32,578 nt of DNA from Sulfurovum sp. Its GTDB lineage: Bacteria; Campylobacterota; Campylobacteria; Campylobacterales; Sulfurovaceae. The stretch is from the NCBI GenBank assembly GCA_027045015.1, contig JALUBF010000024.1, positions 1 through 32,578 on the forward strand. The letters run 5' to 3'. Every line of letters starts with the position of its first letter. The first letter of the stretch is position 1. This document shows positions 1 to 16,314 of the stretch, piece by piece. The position numbers and the translations under genes are program-made. The notes under the pieces were generated by a model. That model was not told the DNA's origin, searched no databases, and saw nothing but the letters and a program-made list of their open reading frames with translations.

Positions 1-1106
1 ATAAAGTCAACAACTTTTTTAAACTCACTATCTGAAAGTCCACCTGCACCACCCTTAGGAGGCATAGCACCTTTACCACTAATAGCTGTCTTGTATAATG
101 TATCCATTCCTTGTTTAATACGAGGAGCCCATGCTTTTTTGTCACCTTTTATAGGTGCACCAGCTGCTCCAGAGTCATGACACATTGCACATTTTGATGC
201 ATAAATCTCTTTTGATTTATCTGTATTAGCACTAGCTTTTTGCTTCGGCAAATCTCTTTTTGTTGAAAGTGGAGGCAATGCAGTAGTTGCCATATCTACA
301 ACTATTCGTTGAACTTTGGCTTTACCTTTGAAACAGTTTTTCATACATCTACTACCATTACCATAGTTAGAATAGTCATTATAAAACTTTCTTACATTTT
401 CAAGACCATTTTTACCATCTATTTTTGGTATAAATCCATCTTTGTTTGGTAGATCTATCTTTAATATATTATTTTTATTTATCTCGGTATCATCATCAAT
501 CTCTTTACCATTGAGTTTAAGCTCATTTAGTGATGATATATAAGCAACAAGTGCATAAACTTCATCATTTGTTAAAGTCATAGGAGCATTGTGAGGCATA
601 CCTGTTTTTATGTACCACCAAAGAGTAGAAATTTTAGGCCAGTAACTACCCATAACCCTAACTGGACCATCTTTATCTGGAGTAGTCCTTTGGTTTTTTA
701 AAGTCTTATACATATCATACGCATTACCTTTAGATAGAGCAGGATATCCATCTCCACCTGCACCAAAGTCAAAGTGACAAGCTATACACTTATTTTCATA
801 TATCTCTTCACCATCTTCAGCTGTTCCTTTACCTTTTGGAAGACCTGTACCATCTGGCATAACATCAATATCCCATTTTTTAACTTCATTGGATGTAGGA
901 GTTCTTCCAAGTTTAGAACCACCTTTAAATTCATTTTCATTTACATGATAAAGTGAAATCATACCTTTTTTAACTGGATATGTAACACCACCATCTATAA
1001 CTAATTTCCCATTTGGATACTTATGTGAACCATCAGCATTTAAACTTGATACTAATGAAGCACAAACTGCTGTTGAAAGTATAAACTTATGATAAGACTT
1101 GAACAT
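1..1106 (-). CDS. soxD: SoxD-like diheme cytochrome c, 3' end truncated by the window edge
   Basis: Open minus-strand frame from ATG at 1106 to the window edge (missing from the ORF track because it runs off the end). Starts MFKSYHKFILSTAVCASLVSS (signal peptide-like). Two CxxCH haem motifs (NKCIACHF, SKCAMCHD). Lies immediately downstream of soxC and overlaps it by 20 nt. Confidence 0.85.
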   Translation of the reverse strand, partial: MFKSYHKFILSTAVCASLVSSLNADGSHKYPNGKLVIDGGVTYPVKKGMISLYHVNENEFKGGSKLGRTPTSNEVKKWDIDVMPDGTGLPKGKGTAEDGEEIYENKCIACHFDFGAGGDGYPALSKGNAYDMYKTLKNQRTTPDKDGPVRVMGSYWPKISTLWWYIKTGMPHNAPMTLTNDEVYALVAYISSLNELKLNGKEIDDDTEINKNNILKIDLPNKDGFIPKIDGKNGLENVRKFYNDYSNYGNGSRCMKNCFKGKAKVQRIVVDMATTALPPLSTKRDLPKQKASANTDKSKEIYASKCAMCHDSGAAGAPIKGDKKAWAPRIKQGMDTLYKTAISGKGAMPPKGGAGGLSDSEFKKVVDF

Positions 1107-2418
1107 TATTAACTTCTCCTTTTGCTGTTACTTCCCATGTTTGAATACTATTTCTATGATAAACAGACTCAACTCCCATTACATCTCTTTCATGTTTTAC
1201 AGTTGGTTGAATATGTCCTCCATCATCGTAAGCTCTACTTGATAGTAAAAGAGGTTTTCCTTCGTATTTATACATATAACTAAATCTTGTCCATGCTTTT
1301 GGTAAAACCAATCCTTTAAGTGATGCCTGTATCCAGTTTTTACCACCATCAAAACTTATATCAACACCTTTGATTGTTCCCATACCACTCCATGCCAATC
1401 CTTGAATCTCAATTAGTTGTCCTTTTTTAAGATCTGTCCATGGATTTTCTGGACAAGGAGATGTGATGACTGAATTTGCTTCAAGTGCATAAAAATGTTG
1501 TATCGCTTTTCCACTTTTCTTTAAAGCTGTATATTTAGCTGTCTCTTCTTTAGCATACCACGGTTTATCAGCAAACTCTAATCTTGCAAGCCATTTAACA
1601 CAAAGGTTACCTTCCCAACCTGGAAGTAGAAGTCTTACAGGATACCCTTGTTCAGGTCTTAATGCTTCACCATTTTGACCCCAAACTATCATAGCATCAT
1701 CTAAAACTTTATCTATAGGTATAGTTCTTCCCATATGAGAGCTATCTCCACCCTCTGCTAACATCCATTTAGCTTTTGGACTAAGACCCAAATCTTTCAA
1801 TATAGTTTTTAAGTAAACTCCTGTCCATTGAGCACAACTTGTCATACCTTTAGCAAACTGTATAGAGTTAAACTGAGGTCCTCTCCACTCTGGTCCACCA
1901 TTAGCTGGACACTCTATGAAGTGTATTCTAGTAACACTAGGATATCTTTTTAACTCATTCATTGTTAAAACAATAGGTTTATCTACAAGACCATGAATCA
2001 TCAATCTATGTTCATTTGGATCTATCTGTGCTACACCACCATGGGCTCTACTAAAGAATAACCCATTAGGAGTTATAATCCCCATAGATTCTTGTAATGG
2101 ACACATAGCAATAGATGCTTGCCAATTTCCAGATTGAAGAAGTTTCATATTTCTTCTTATATCATTATGCTCATAAACTGATGGCATACCATATCTATTT
2201 TTTGTAACAGGATCACCCAAACTTGTAGCCCAAGGTTGCTCCTCCATTATAGCTGGATCATCTGCTTTTACCTTTACAGGATCAAGAAGTGAGGCAGCAG
2301 TAACTGCACCAATAGATAAAGTAGCTGTTTTTTTAAAAAACTCTCTTCTACTATTTATCTTTTTAGTATCAGATACTACGTTATTTTTTTTATTGGAAAA
2401 TAAACTTATCTCCGTCAT
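1087..2418 (-). CDS. soxC: SoxC, sulfur/sulfite dehydrogenase molybdopterin subunit
   Basis: 443 aa; twin-arginine signal SRREFFKKTATLSIGA; oxidoreductase molybdopterin domain (HFIECPANGGPEWRGPQ, DDAMIVWGQNGEALRPEQGYPVRLLLPGWEGNLCVKWL) and a C-terminal dimerisation-type domain. Confidence 0.93.
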   Translation of the reverse strand: MTEISLFSNKKNNVVSDTKKINSRREFFKKTATLSIGAVTAASLLDPVKVKADDPAIMEEQPWATSLGDPVTKNRYGMPSVYEHNDIRRNMKLLQSGNWQASIAMCPLQESMGIITPNGLFFSRAHGGVAQIDPNEHRLMIHGLVDKPIVLTMNELKRYPSVTRIHFIECPANGGPEWRGPQFNSIQFAKGMTSCAQWTGVYLKTILKDLGLSPKAKWMLAEGGDSSHMGRTIPIDKVLDDAMIVWGQNGEALRPEQGYPVRLLLPGWEGNLCVKWLARLEFADKPWYAKEETAKYTALKKSGKAIQHFYALEANSVITSPCPENPWTDLKKGQLIEIQGLAWSGMGTIKGVDISFDGGKNWIQASLKGLVLPKAWTRFSYMYKYEGKPLLLSSRAYDDGGHIQPTVKHERDVMGVESVYHRNSIQTWEVTAKGEVNNVQVLS

Positions 2419-2447
2419 TATAATTCCTTTATAAATATTTAAACATA

Positions 2448-2461
2448 GTAATTATAATTAC
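2448..2461. promoter_or_regulatory. 14-bp perfect palindrome GTAATTATAATTAC upstream of soxC
   Basis: Read directly; about 30 bp upstream of the soxC ATG in the soxC/MOSC divergent intergenic region. It also contains a TATAAT-like -10 on each strand. Confidence 0.4.
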
Positions 2462-2490
2462 TTTTAATATAAAAGTCAATCAAATATTTA

Positions 2491-2526
2491 TTTTAAGTAT
2501 TTTTAAGTATTTTTTGTTACTATAAT
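2491..2526 (+). promoter_or_regulatory. putative promoter of the MOSC/DUF4395 pair
   Basis: TATAAT at 2521-2526 preceded by the tandem 10-bp repeat TTTTAAGTAT TTTTAAGTAT (2491-2510). Confidence 0.45.
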
Positions 2527-2553
2527 TTATAAAGATTTATAAGGATTTATTTT

Positions 2554-2985
2554 ATGAAAAAAAAAATTATTGGTAATGTAATAGAACTATTTCAGTCAAA
2601 AGAAAAAACGGATAAACTGGTACTAGATAAAGATGGTATTATTGGAGATAAATTTTATGCGAAAAATCTCAACCGTTCTGTCTTACTTATACCTCAAGAT
2701 AGCTATAGTATTGTACAAACAATAGGTCTTAACCTTGATGCTGGAACTTTAGGAGAGAATATTCTTATAAATTTTAATCCATATATTATACCGTTAGGTA
2801 CAAAATTATACATAGGTAATGTAGTTTTAGAATTTTCCCAAAATTGTACTCTTTGTAAATCTCTTTCTAAACTTGATTCAAAACTTCCAAAGCTTTTAAA
2901 AAATGATAGAGGAGTTTTTGCAAAAGTAATAAAAGAAGGCATTATACATAAAAATGATGAAATATTTATAGGTGAAGATTTATGA
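2554..2985 (+). CDS. MOSC domain-containing protein
   Basis: 143 aa; GIIGDKFYAK...RSVLLIPQDSY...LDAGTLGENILINF...CTLCKSL is MOSC-like; RBS AAGGA upstream. Confidence 0.8.
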   Translation: MKKKIIGNVIELFQSKEKTDKLVLDKDGIIGDKFYAKNLNRSVLLIPQDSYSIVQTIGLNLDAGTLGENILINFNPYIIPLGTKLYIGNVVLEFSQNCTLCKSLSKLDSKLPKLLKNDRGVFAKVIKEGIIHKNDEIFIGEDL

Positions 2986-3722
2986 GATTAAAAGAATTTT
3001 TAATTAATTATGGAGAAAAAGTTCCAAATTATGATGTAACAGTTATAAATGAGAGAGAAGCAAAGGCAGCTGCTGGGATACTTTTTATGCTAGGTATGAT
3101 TGTTATATTTGTAGGTATAGGATTTGGACATATTATAGTAGCTAGAGTCTATTTGGCATTTTTATTTATAGATTTTACTATCCGAATGATAACGCCTAAA
3201 TACTCTCCATCTCTACTTCTTGGTAAATTTATAGTAAGAGATCAAAGACCAGAGTATGTTGGAGGTTTACAAAAAAGATTTGCATGGACACTTGGTTGGC
3301 TTATATCTATCCCTATGATGAATTGGTTTGTTTTACACTGGGATATTACATTCTATAAAGTTCTTATCTGTATATTGTGTTTATCATTGATGTATCTTGA
3401 GGCTGTTTTTAGTATCTGCATTGGTTGTAAGATTTATGAGATACTATTTAGAAAAAAAGCTCAACACTGTCCAGCTGGAGTATGTGAAATAAAACAAAGA
3501 GAACCCATACAGACATTTAACTTATTACAAAAAGCCATAGCACTCTTAACATTTATAGCACTTGTATTTGGTATATATGCCTTCCTTGCAAAGACAGAAT
3601 CAAAAACATTTTTTGGTGAATTTCTTCATGAAGTTGTAGTAACAAAAAATCAATTGAAAAAAGAGGAAGATGATAAGTTTAAAAAACAGATGGATAATGA
3701 ATTTAATGATGATGATTTTTAA
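2982..3722 (+). CDS. DUF4395 domain-containing membrane protein
   Basis: 246 aa; N-terminal DUF4395-like region with several hydrophobic segments and CIGCK / CPAGVC motifs. Overlaps the MOSC stop by 4 nt (ATGA). Confidence 0.7.
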   Translation: MRLKEFLINYGEKVPNYDVTVINEREAKAAAGILFMLGMIVIFVGIGFGHIIVARVYLAFLFIDFTIRMITPKYSPSLLLGKFIVRDQRPEYVGGLQKRFAWTLGWLISIPMMNWFVLHWDITFYKVLICILCLSLMYLEAVFSICIGCKIYEILFRKKAQHCPAGVCEIKQREPIQTFNLLQKAIALLTFIALVFGIYAFLAKTESKTFFGEFLHEVVVTKNQLKKEEDDKFKKQMDNEFNDDDF

Positions 3723-3754
3723 TTTATAAAAATTTTTAACTATATACTTATATT

Positions 3755-3774
3755 CCCATAGCTAACGCTATGGG
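3755..3774. terminator. bidirectional terminator-like hairpin between DUF4395 gene and rpoC
   Basis: CCCATAGC-TAAC-GCTATGGG, perfect 8-bp stem between convergent genes. Confidence 0.6.
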
Positions 3775-3792
3775 ATTAATCAATACAAATAC

Positions 3793-12511
<8,719 letters not shown>

Positions 12512-12539
12512 CTAATTAATATCGTTTCATAATAGTCAA

Positions 12540-12545
12540 ATTATA
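12540..12545 (-). promoter_or_regulatory. candidate -10 box (TATAAT) upstream of rpoB
   Basis: Minus-strand TATAAT about 70 bp upstream of the rpoB ATG in the rplL-rpoB spacer; no strong -35. Confidence 0.35.
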
Positions 12546-12640
12546 GACTAAAATTATTAGATACACAAAGAAACTATTGAAGGAGGGTATGAGAATGTCT
12601 CCAAATAGCTTTTAACTATATCTAACAGTTAACTCAAATG

Positions 12641-12733
12641 CGACAAGTCGAATGAGCCAACTACTGAAGTTGTCATAGTGACAACGTAGTTTTACTGGGC
12701 TTATGCCCAGAAAACGTCCTAACATAGTAGGAC
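12641..12733 (-). repeat. structured repeat element A, directly downstream of the rplL stop
   Basis: Hairpins CGAC-AA-GTCG, CTAC..GTTGTCA-TAG-TGACAAC..GTAG, GTTTTaCTGGGC-TTAT-GCCCAGAAAAC and GTCCTA..TAGGAC. Homologous to 14661-14750 (39/49 identical over a gap-free core, counted by hand). Confidence 0.75.
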
Positions 12734-13102
12734 TTATTTAAGCTCACATTTAGCGCCAGCTTCTTCAATTTGTTTTTTGAACTCTTCAGCTTCTTCTTTA
12801 GAAACAGCTTCTTTAAGTACTGATGGTACTTCTTCAACTGCTGCTTTTGCTTCTTTAAGTCCAAGACCTGTGATAGCTCTTACTACTTTAATAGCATTGA
12901 TTTTTTTAGCTCCAGCATCTGTAAGAACAACATCAAATTCTATTTGCTCTTCAACAGCTTCAGCAGCTACTGCTCCACCAGCTACTACAGTTGCTTGTGC
13001 AGATACACCAAAGTGTTCTTCAAATTCTTTTACAAGCTCAGAAAGCTCAAGTACTGACATGTTTGAGATAAACTCTAATACATCTTCTTTAGTTGTTGCC
13101 AT
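12734..13102 (-). CDS. rplL: 50S ribosomal protein L7/L12
   Basis: 122 aa; [39 protein letters not shown]. Confidence 0.97.
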   Translation of the reverse strand: MATTKEDVLEFISNMSVLELSELVKEFEEHFGVSAQATVVAGGAVAAEAVEEQIEFDVVLTDAGAKKINAIKVVRAITGLGLKEAKAAVEEVPSVLKEAVSKEEAEEFKKQIEEAGAKCELK

Positions 13103-13140
13103 AATAAATTCCTTATTAAATATATATATTAATTACATAA

Positions 13141-13192
13141 GGTCGATATAATCGACCTACACGGATACATTATAATGGTCGATATAATCGAC
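13141..13192. repeat. two direct copies of the palindrome GGTCGATATAATCGAC(C) in the rplJ-rplL spacer
   Basis: GGTCGATATAATCGACC at 13141-13157 and GGTCGATATAATCGAC at 13177-13192; each copy can form a hairpin. Confidence 0.7.
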
Positions 13193-13204
13193 ACTACAAA
13201 ATAC

Positions 13205-13687
13205 CTACGCTTCTTCTTTTTTAGTTGCTAAAGCACTCATTCCAATTGTAAAGTTTTGTACTGGTGCATTCCATACATTAAGGAGCATACCAAGAAGTAC
13301 ATCTCTTGTAGGAAGTTTAGCCATTGCATTAATGGTTTCCATACTAGCTACTTCACCTTCAATTAAACCTGTTTTAATTGAAAAACTATCTTTAAAATCA
13401 GTTGCTGCTTTATCTGCAATTTTACAAGGTGCTATCTGTTCATCACCCCATATTACAAGGTTAGTTTCTTTAAAATCTACTGCTTCACAACCTGCATTTT
13501 CCAATGCAATTGCTGCTAGTCTATTTTTAACAACTTTAACTTTGATACCTTCTTCTTTAGCAAGATTTCTTACTATTTCAAGATTTTCAACAGTCATACC
13601 TTTATAATCACAAACCATTATGGCAGCAGCATCTTTAAACTCTGCTGTCATTTCAGCAACTAACTCTTCTTTTCTAGTTCTAGTCAT
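13205..13687 (-). CDS. rplJ: 50S ribosomal protein L10
   Basis: 160 aa; MTRTRKEELVAEMTAEF...VVKNRLAAIALENAG; position in rplKAJL. Confidence 0.96.
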   Translation of the reverse strand: MTRTRKEELVAEMTAEFKDAAAIMVCDYKGMTVENLEIVRNLAKEEGIKVKVVKNRLAAIALENAGCEAVDFKETNLVIWGDEQIAPCKIADKAATDFKDSFSIKTGLIEGEVASMETINAMAKLPTRDVLLGMLLNVWNAPVQNFTIGMSALATKKEEA

Positions 13688-13689
13688 AT

Positions 13690-13800
13690 AATTCTCCTTT
13701 CGACCTCTAAAAGGGTATAGATAATTCTATACATCTATTTTTTCAAATAGATTAATTAAGCTTTCGCCCCTTTTATCTTAGACCTAAGATTATGAGCAGT
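13690..13800 (-). ncRNA. putative L10 (rplJ) leader, autoregulatory RNA
   Basis: Lies upstream of rplJ. Transcript-sense TAAGATAAAAGGGGCGAAAGCTTAAT...ACCCTTTTAGAGGTCGAAAGGAG lets AAAAGGG pair with CCCTTTT and encloses internal hairpins, resembling the L10 leader arrangement. Confidence 0.55.
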
Positions 13801-13850
13801 AAATAGATTACTCTCAATCAAAAACTAAATATAACTCTTGATTGAAAATA

Positions 13851-13873
13851 ATAAAGAGGCAAAGCCTCTTTAT
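13851..13873 (-). terminator. terminator-like hairpin after rplA
   Basis: AAAGAGGC-TTT-GCCTCTTT followed in transcript sense by ATTATTTT; separates rplA from rplJ. Confidence 0.6.
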
Positions 13874-13879
13874 AATATC

Positions 13880-14584
13880 TTATTTGATATCCATTAATTC
13901 AGTAGTGTCAAGTGTAATAGAAGGACTCATTGTTAATGATATTGCACCATTTGTAATAAATCTACCTTTAGCACTTGCTGGTTTAGCTCTATTAATAGTT
14001 TCTAAAAGAGTAACAAAGTTCTCTTTGATAGCATCTTGTGAAAATGAAATTTTTCCAATTCCTGCATGAATGTTACCTTTTTTATCAACTCTAAAGTTAA
14101 CTTGACCACCCTTTGCATTTTCAACAGCTTTAGTAACATCCATAGTTACTGTACCTGTTTTAGGATTTGGCATAAGACCTTTTGGCCCAAGAATTCTTGC
14201 TACTTTACCAAGAACACCCATCATATCTGGAGTAGAGATTACGATATCAAAGTCAATTTTACCTGCTTGAATATCTTCAATAAGATCAGCAGCACCAACA
14301 AGATCTGCACCTGCTGCTTTTGCTTCATCAGCTTTTGCATCTTTTGCAAATACTGCTACTCTTACTTTTTTACCAGTTCCATTAGGAAGAACAACTGATC
14401 CTCTTATCATTTGGTCTGCATGTCTTGGATCAACATTTAGGTTAAGTGCAACTTCAACAGTTTCATCAAATTTTGCAGACTTAAGATCTTTAAGTGTACT
14501 CATAGCTTCATCAATGCTATACTCTTTAGTAGCATCTACTTTTTTAAGCAGTGCTTCTCTTCTTTTAGTTAATTTTTTTGCCAT
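13880..14584 (-). CDS. rplA: 50S ribosomal protein L1
   Basis: [17 protein letters not shown]...[46 protein letters not shown]. Start moved to the MAKK codon with GGAG RBS. Confidence 0.96.
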   Translation of the reverse strand: MAKKLTKRREALLKKVDATKEYSIDEAMSTLKDLKSAKFDETVEVALNLNVDPRHADQMIRGSVVLPNGTGKKVRVAVFAKDAKADEAKAAGADLVGAADLIEDIQAGKIDFDIVISTPDMMGVLGKVARILGPKGLMPNPKTGTVTMDVTKAVENAKGGQVNFRVDKKGNIHAGIGKISFSQDAIKENFVTLLETINRAKPASAKGRFITNGAISLTMSPSITLDTTELMDIK

Positions 14585-14660
14585 TTTAATTCTCCGCTTA
14601 TATGCTCCCACATTTTTTAAATCATGTGGTTAAAGATTTATTTTACATATACTGTAAATT

Positions 14661-14750
14661 CAACCAGTTGAATGAGCCTACTGCTAAAGTAGCCCCAGTG
14701 ACAACGTAGCTATTTGGGCTTTGCCTAAATGGCATCCCATAATAGTACTA
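14661..14750 (-). repeat. structured repeat element B, at the rplK stop codon
   Basis: CAAC-CA-GTTG, AATGAGCC, CTACT..AGTAG, GTGACAACGTAG, ATTTGGGC-TTT-GCCTAAAT; homologous to element A in the same orientation relative to transcription. Confidence 0.75.
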
Positions 14751-15173
14751 GTCTACTATTTCAACACCCATACTTCTACATGTTCCAGCAATAATAGATG
14801 CTGCCATATCTTTATCATTAGTATTCATATCAACAATTTTTCTCTCGATAATTTCATCAAGTTGTGCTTTTGTGATAGTTCCAACTTTTGTAGTAATAGG
14901 ATTATCAGTACCTTTTTTAATACCAGCAGATTTCATAATAAGTTCTGATGCAGGTGGTTGTTTGATCTCCATTGTAAAGCTTTTGTCAGCATATACTGTT
15001 ACAATTACAGGAACTTTAAAGCCCATTTGATCTTTTGTTTTTTCATTAAATGCTTTACAAAATTCCATAATATTTACACCACGTTGTCCAAGTGCTGGAC
15101 CTACTGGTGGTGATGGATTTGCAGCACCAGCTGGGATCATCATTTTAAACTTTTCAGCTATTTTTTTTGCCAT
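14748..15173 (-). CDS. rplK: 50S ribosomal protein L11
   Basis: 141 aa; [38 protein letters not shown]. Confidence 0.97.
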   Translation of the reverse strand: MAKKIAEKFKMMIPAGAANPSPPVGPALGQRGVNIMEFCKAFNEKTKDQMGFKVPVIVTVYADKSFTMEIKQPPASELIMKSAGIKKGTDNPITTKVGTITKAQLDEIIERKIVDMNTNDKDMAASIIAGTCRSMGVEIVD

Positions 15174-15245
15174 CTGTTCTTCCTTTGAGATTAATTGGTC
15201 ATTTTATCTTTTTGTTTTAAGTCCTAAGATATAAAGACTAAATAT

Positions 15246-15776
15246 TTAAATAATTTTCTCTACTTGAGTATAGAGAATTTCTACAGGAGTATTTCTACCA
15301 AAGATAGAAACATTTAATTTCAATGTACCTCTATCAAGATCATACTCTTCAACCATACCAGTAAAGTTAGCAAAAGATCCATCAATAATACGAACCATTT
15401 CACCTGTTTCAAAATCAACCTTAGGACGAGGAGCAGATTTATTCTCCATCTTATCCAATATATTTTTAACATCTGATGCGGTTAAAGCTGTAGGTGTCTT
15501 CTGTTCACCGATAAATCTAGATACTTTTGGTAAAGACTGTATCTTATGCCAAAGATCTGTATCCAGGTCTATATGTGCAAAAGCATATCCTGAGTATAAT
15601 GTACGTTCAGTAATTTTCTTTTCACCATTTTTTACTTCAATCACTTCTTCAGTAGGGACTACTATACGTTCAATTTTTTCTTCTATCCCGTGATCAATAA
15701 CTAATTGTTCAATCGCTCTTTTTACTGCTTGTTCTGAACCAGCATATGTTTGAATTGCATACCATTGAAAAGCCAT
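15246..15776 (-). CDS. nusG: transcription termination/antitermination factor NusG
   Basis: 176 aa; WYAIQTYAGSEQAVKRAIE...GYAFAHIDL...FETGEMVRIIDGSFANFTGMVEE. Confidence 0.96.
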   Translation of the reverse strand: MAFQWYAIQTYAGSEQAVKRAIEQLVIDHGIEEKIERIVVPTEEVIEVKNGEKKITERTLYSGYAFAHIDLDTDLWHKIQSLPKVSRFIGEQKTPTALTASDVKNILDKMENKSAPRPKVDFETGEMVRIIDGSFANFTGMVEEYDLDRGTLKLNVSIFGRNTPVEILYTQVEKII

Positions 15777-15784
15777 TATTTATC

Positions 15785-15964
15785 CTAAAAAACTGTTGCT
15801 ACGATTGATGACATCAATAAGTCAACCAATGCTAAAAATATTGATATTACAGCTACTACTAGAACAACTGCTAAAAATGCTTGTCTTACTTGTACTTTTG
15901 TTGGAAATATTACTTTATGAATCTCCGCTTTCGCGTTTGCAATAAATGTTGAAATTTTTCCCAT
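15785..15964 (-). CDS. secE: preprotein translocase subunit SecE
   Basis: MGKISTFIANAKAEIHKVIFPTKVQVRQAFLAVVLVVAVISIFLALVDLLMSSIVATVF. The longest-ORF start (16015) runs into tRNA-Trp, so the MGKI start is preferred. Confidence 0.93.
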   Translation of the reverse strand: MGKISTFIANAKAEIHKVIFPTKVQVRQAFLAVVLVVAVISIFLALVDLLMSSIVATVF

Positions 15965-15982
15965 ATTTGTTACCTTTTTTTG

Positions 15983-16058
15983 TGGCAGGCCAAGAGGGAC
16001 TCGAACCCACGGCACCTGGTTTTGGAGACCAGTGCTCTACCAACTGAGCTATTGGCCT
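15983..16058 (-). tRNA. tRNA-Trp (anticodon CCA)
   Basis: AGGCCAATAGCTCAGTTGGTAGAGCACTGGTCTCCAAAACCAGGTGCCGTGGGTTCGAGTCCCTCTTGGCCTGCCA; cloverleaf and encoded CCA. Confidence 0.96.
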
Positions 16059-16106
16059 AAGTTAATACCAAAGCTAAAAAGCTTTAGCATTAAAAAAGTA
16101 TTACTA

Positions 16107-16259
16107 TTAGAGTTTCATCTCTTTGTGTATTGTATGAGTTTTACACCATTTACAATATTTTTTAAGAGCTAATTTCTCTGTAGTTGTTTTTTTATTTTTA
16201 GTTGTGTGATAGTTACGTCTTGTACATTTCTCACATCCTAAGTGAACTGTTTCTCTCAT
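16107..16259 (-). CDS. rpmG: 50S ribosomal protein L33
   Basis: 50 aa, below the ORF-track cutoff: [50 protein letters not shown]. Confidence 0.95.
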   Translation of the reverse strand: MRETVHLGCEKCTRRNYHTTKNKKTTTEKLALKKYCKWCKTHTIHKEMKL

Positions 16260-16314
16260 TATTATCTCCTATGATAAGTTTGTAAGAGAAGTTATTCTCT
16301 TACAAGTGTTTCTC

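Noticed and set aside
12673-12864. 63-aa minus-strand ORF running through the rplL end into element A
   Set aside because: Out-of-frame within rplL; Lys/Leu-rich shadow, ending by chance in the structured element.
12777-13151. 124-aa plus-strand ORF
   Set aside because: Antisense of rplL; Ala/Ser/Thr-rich shadow ORF.
15965-16015. N-terminal extension of SecE in the ORF track
   Set aside because: Overlaps the tRNA-Trp 3' end; MGKISTF is the plausible start.
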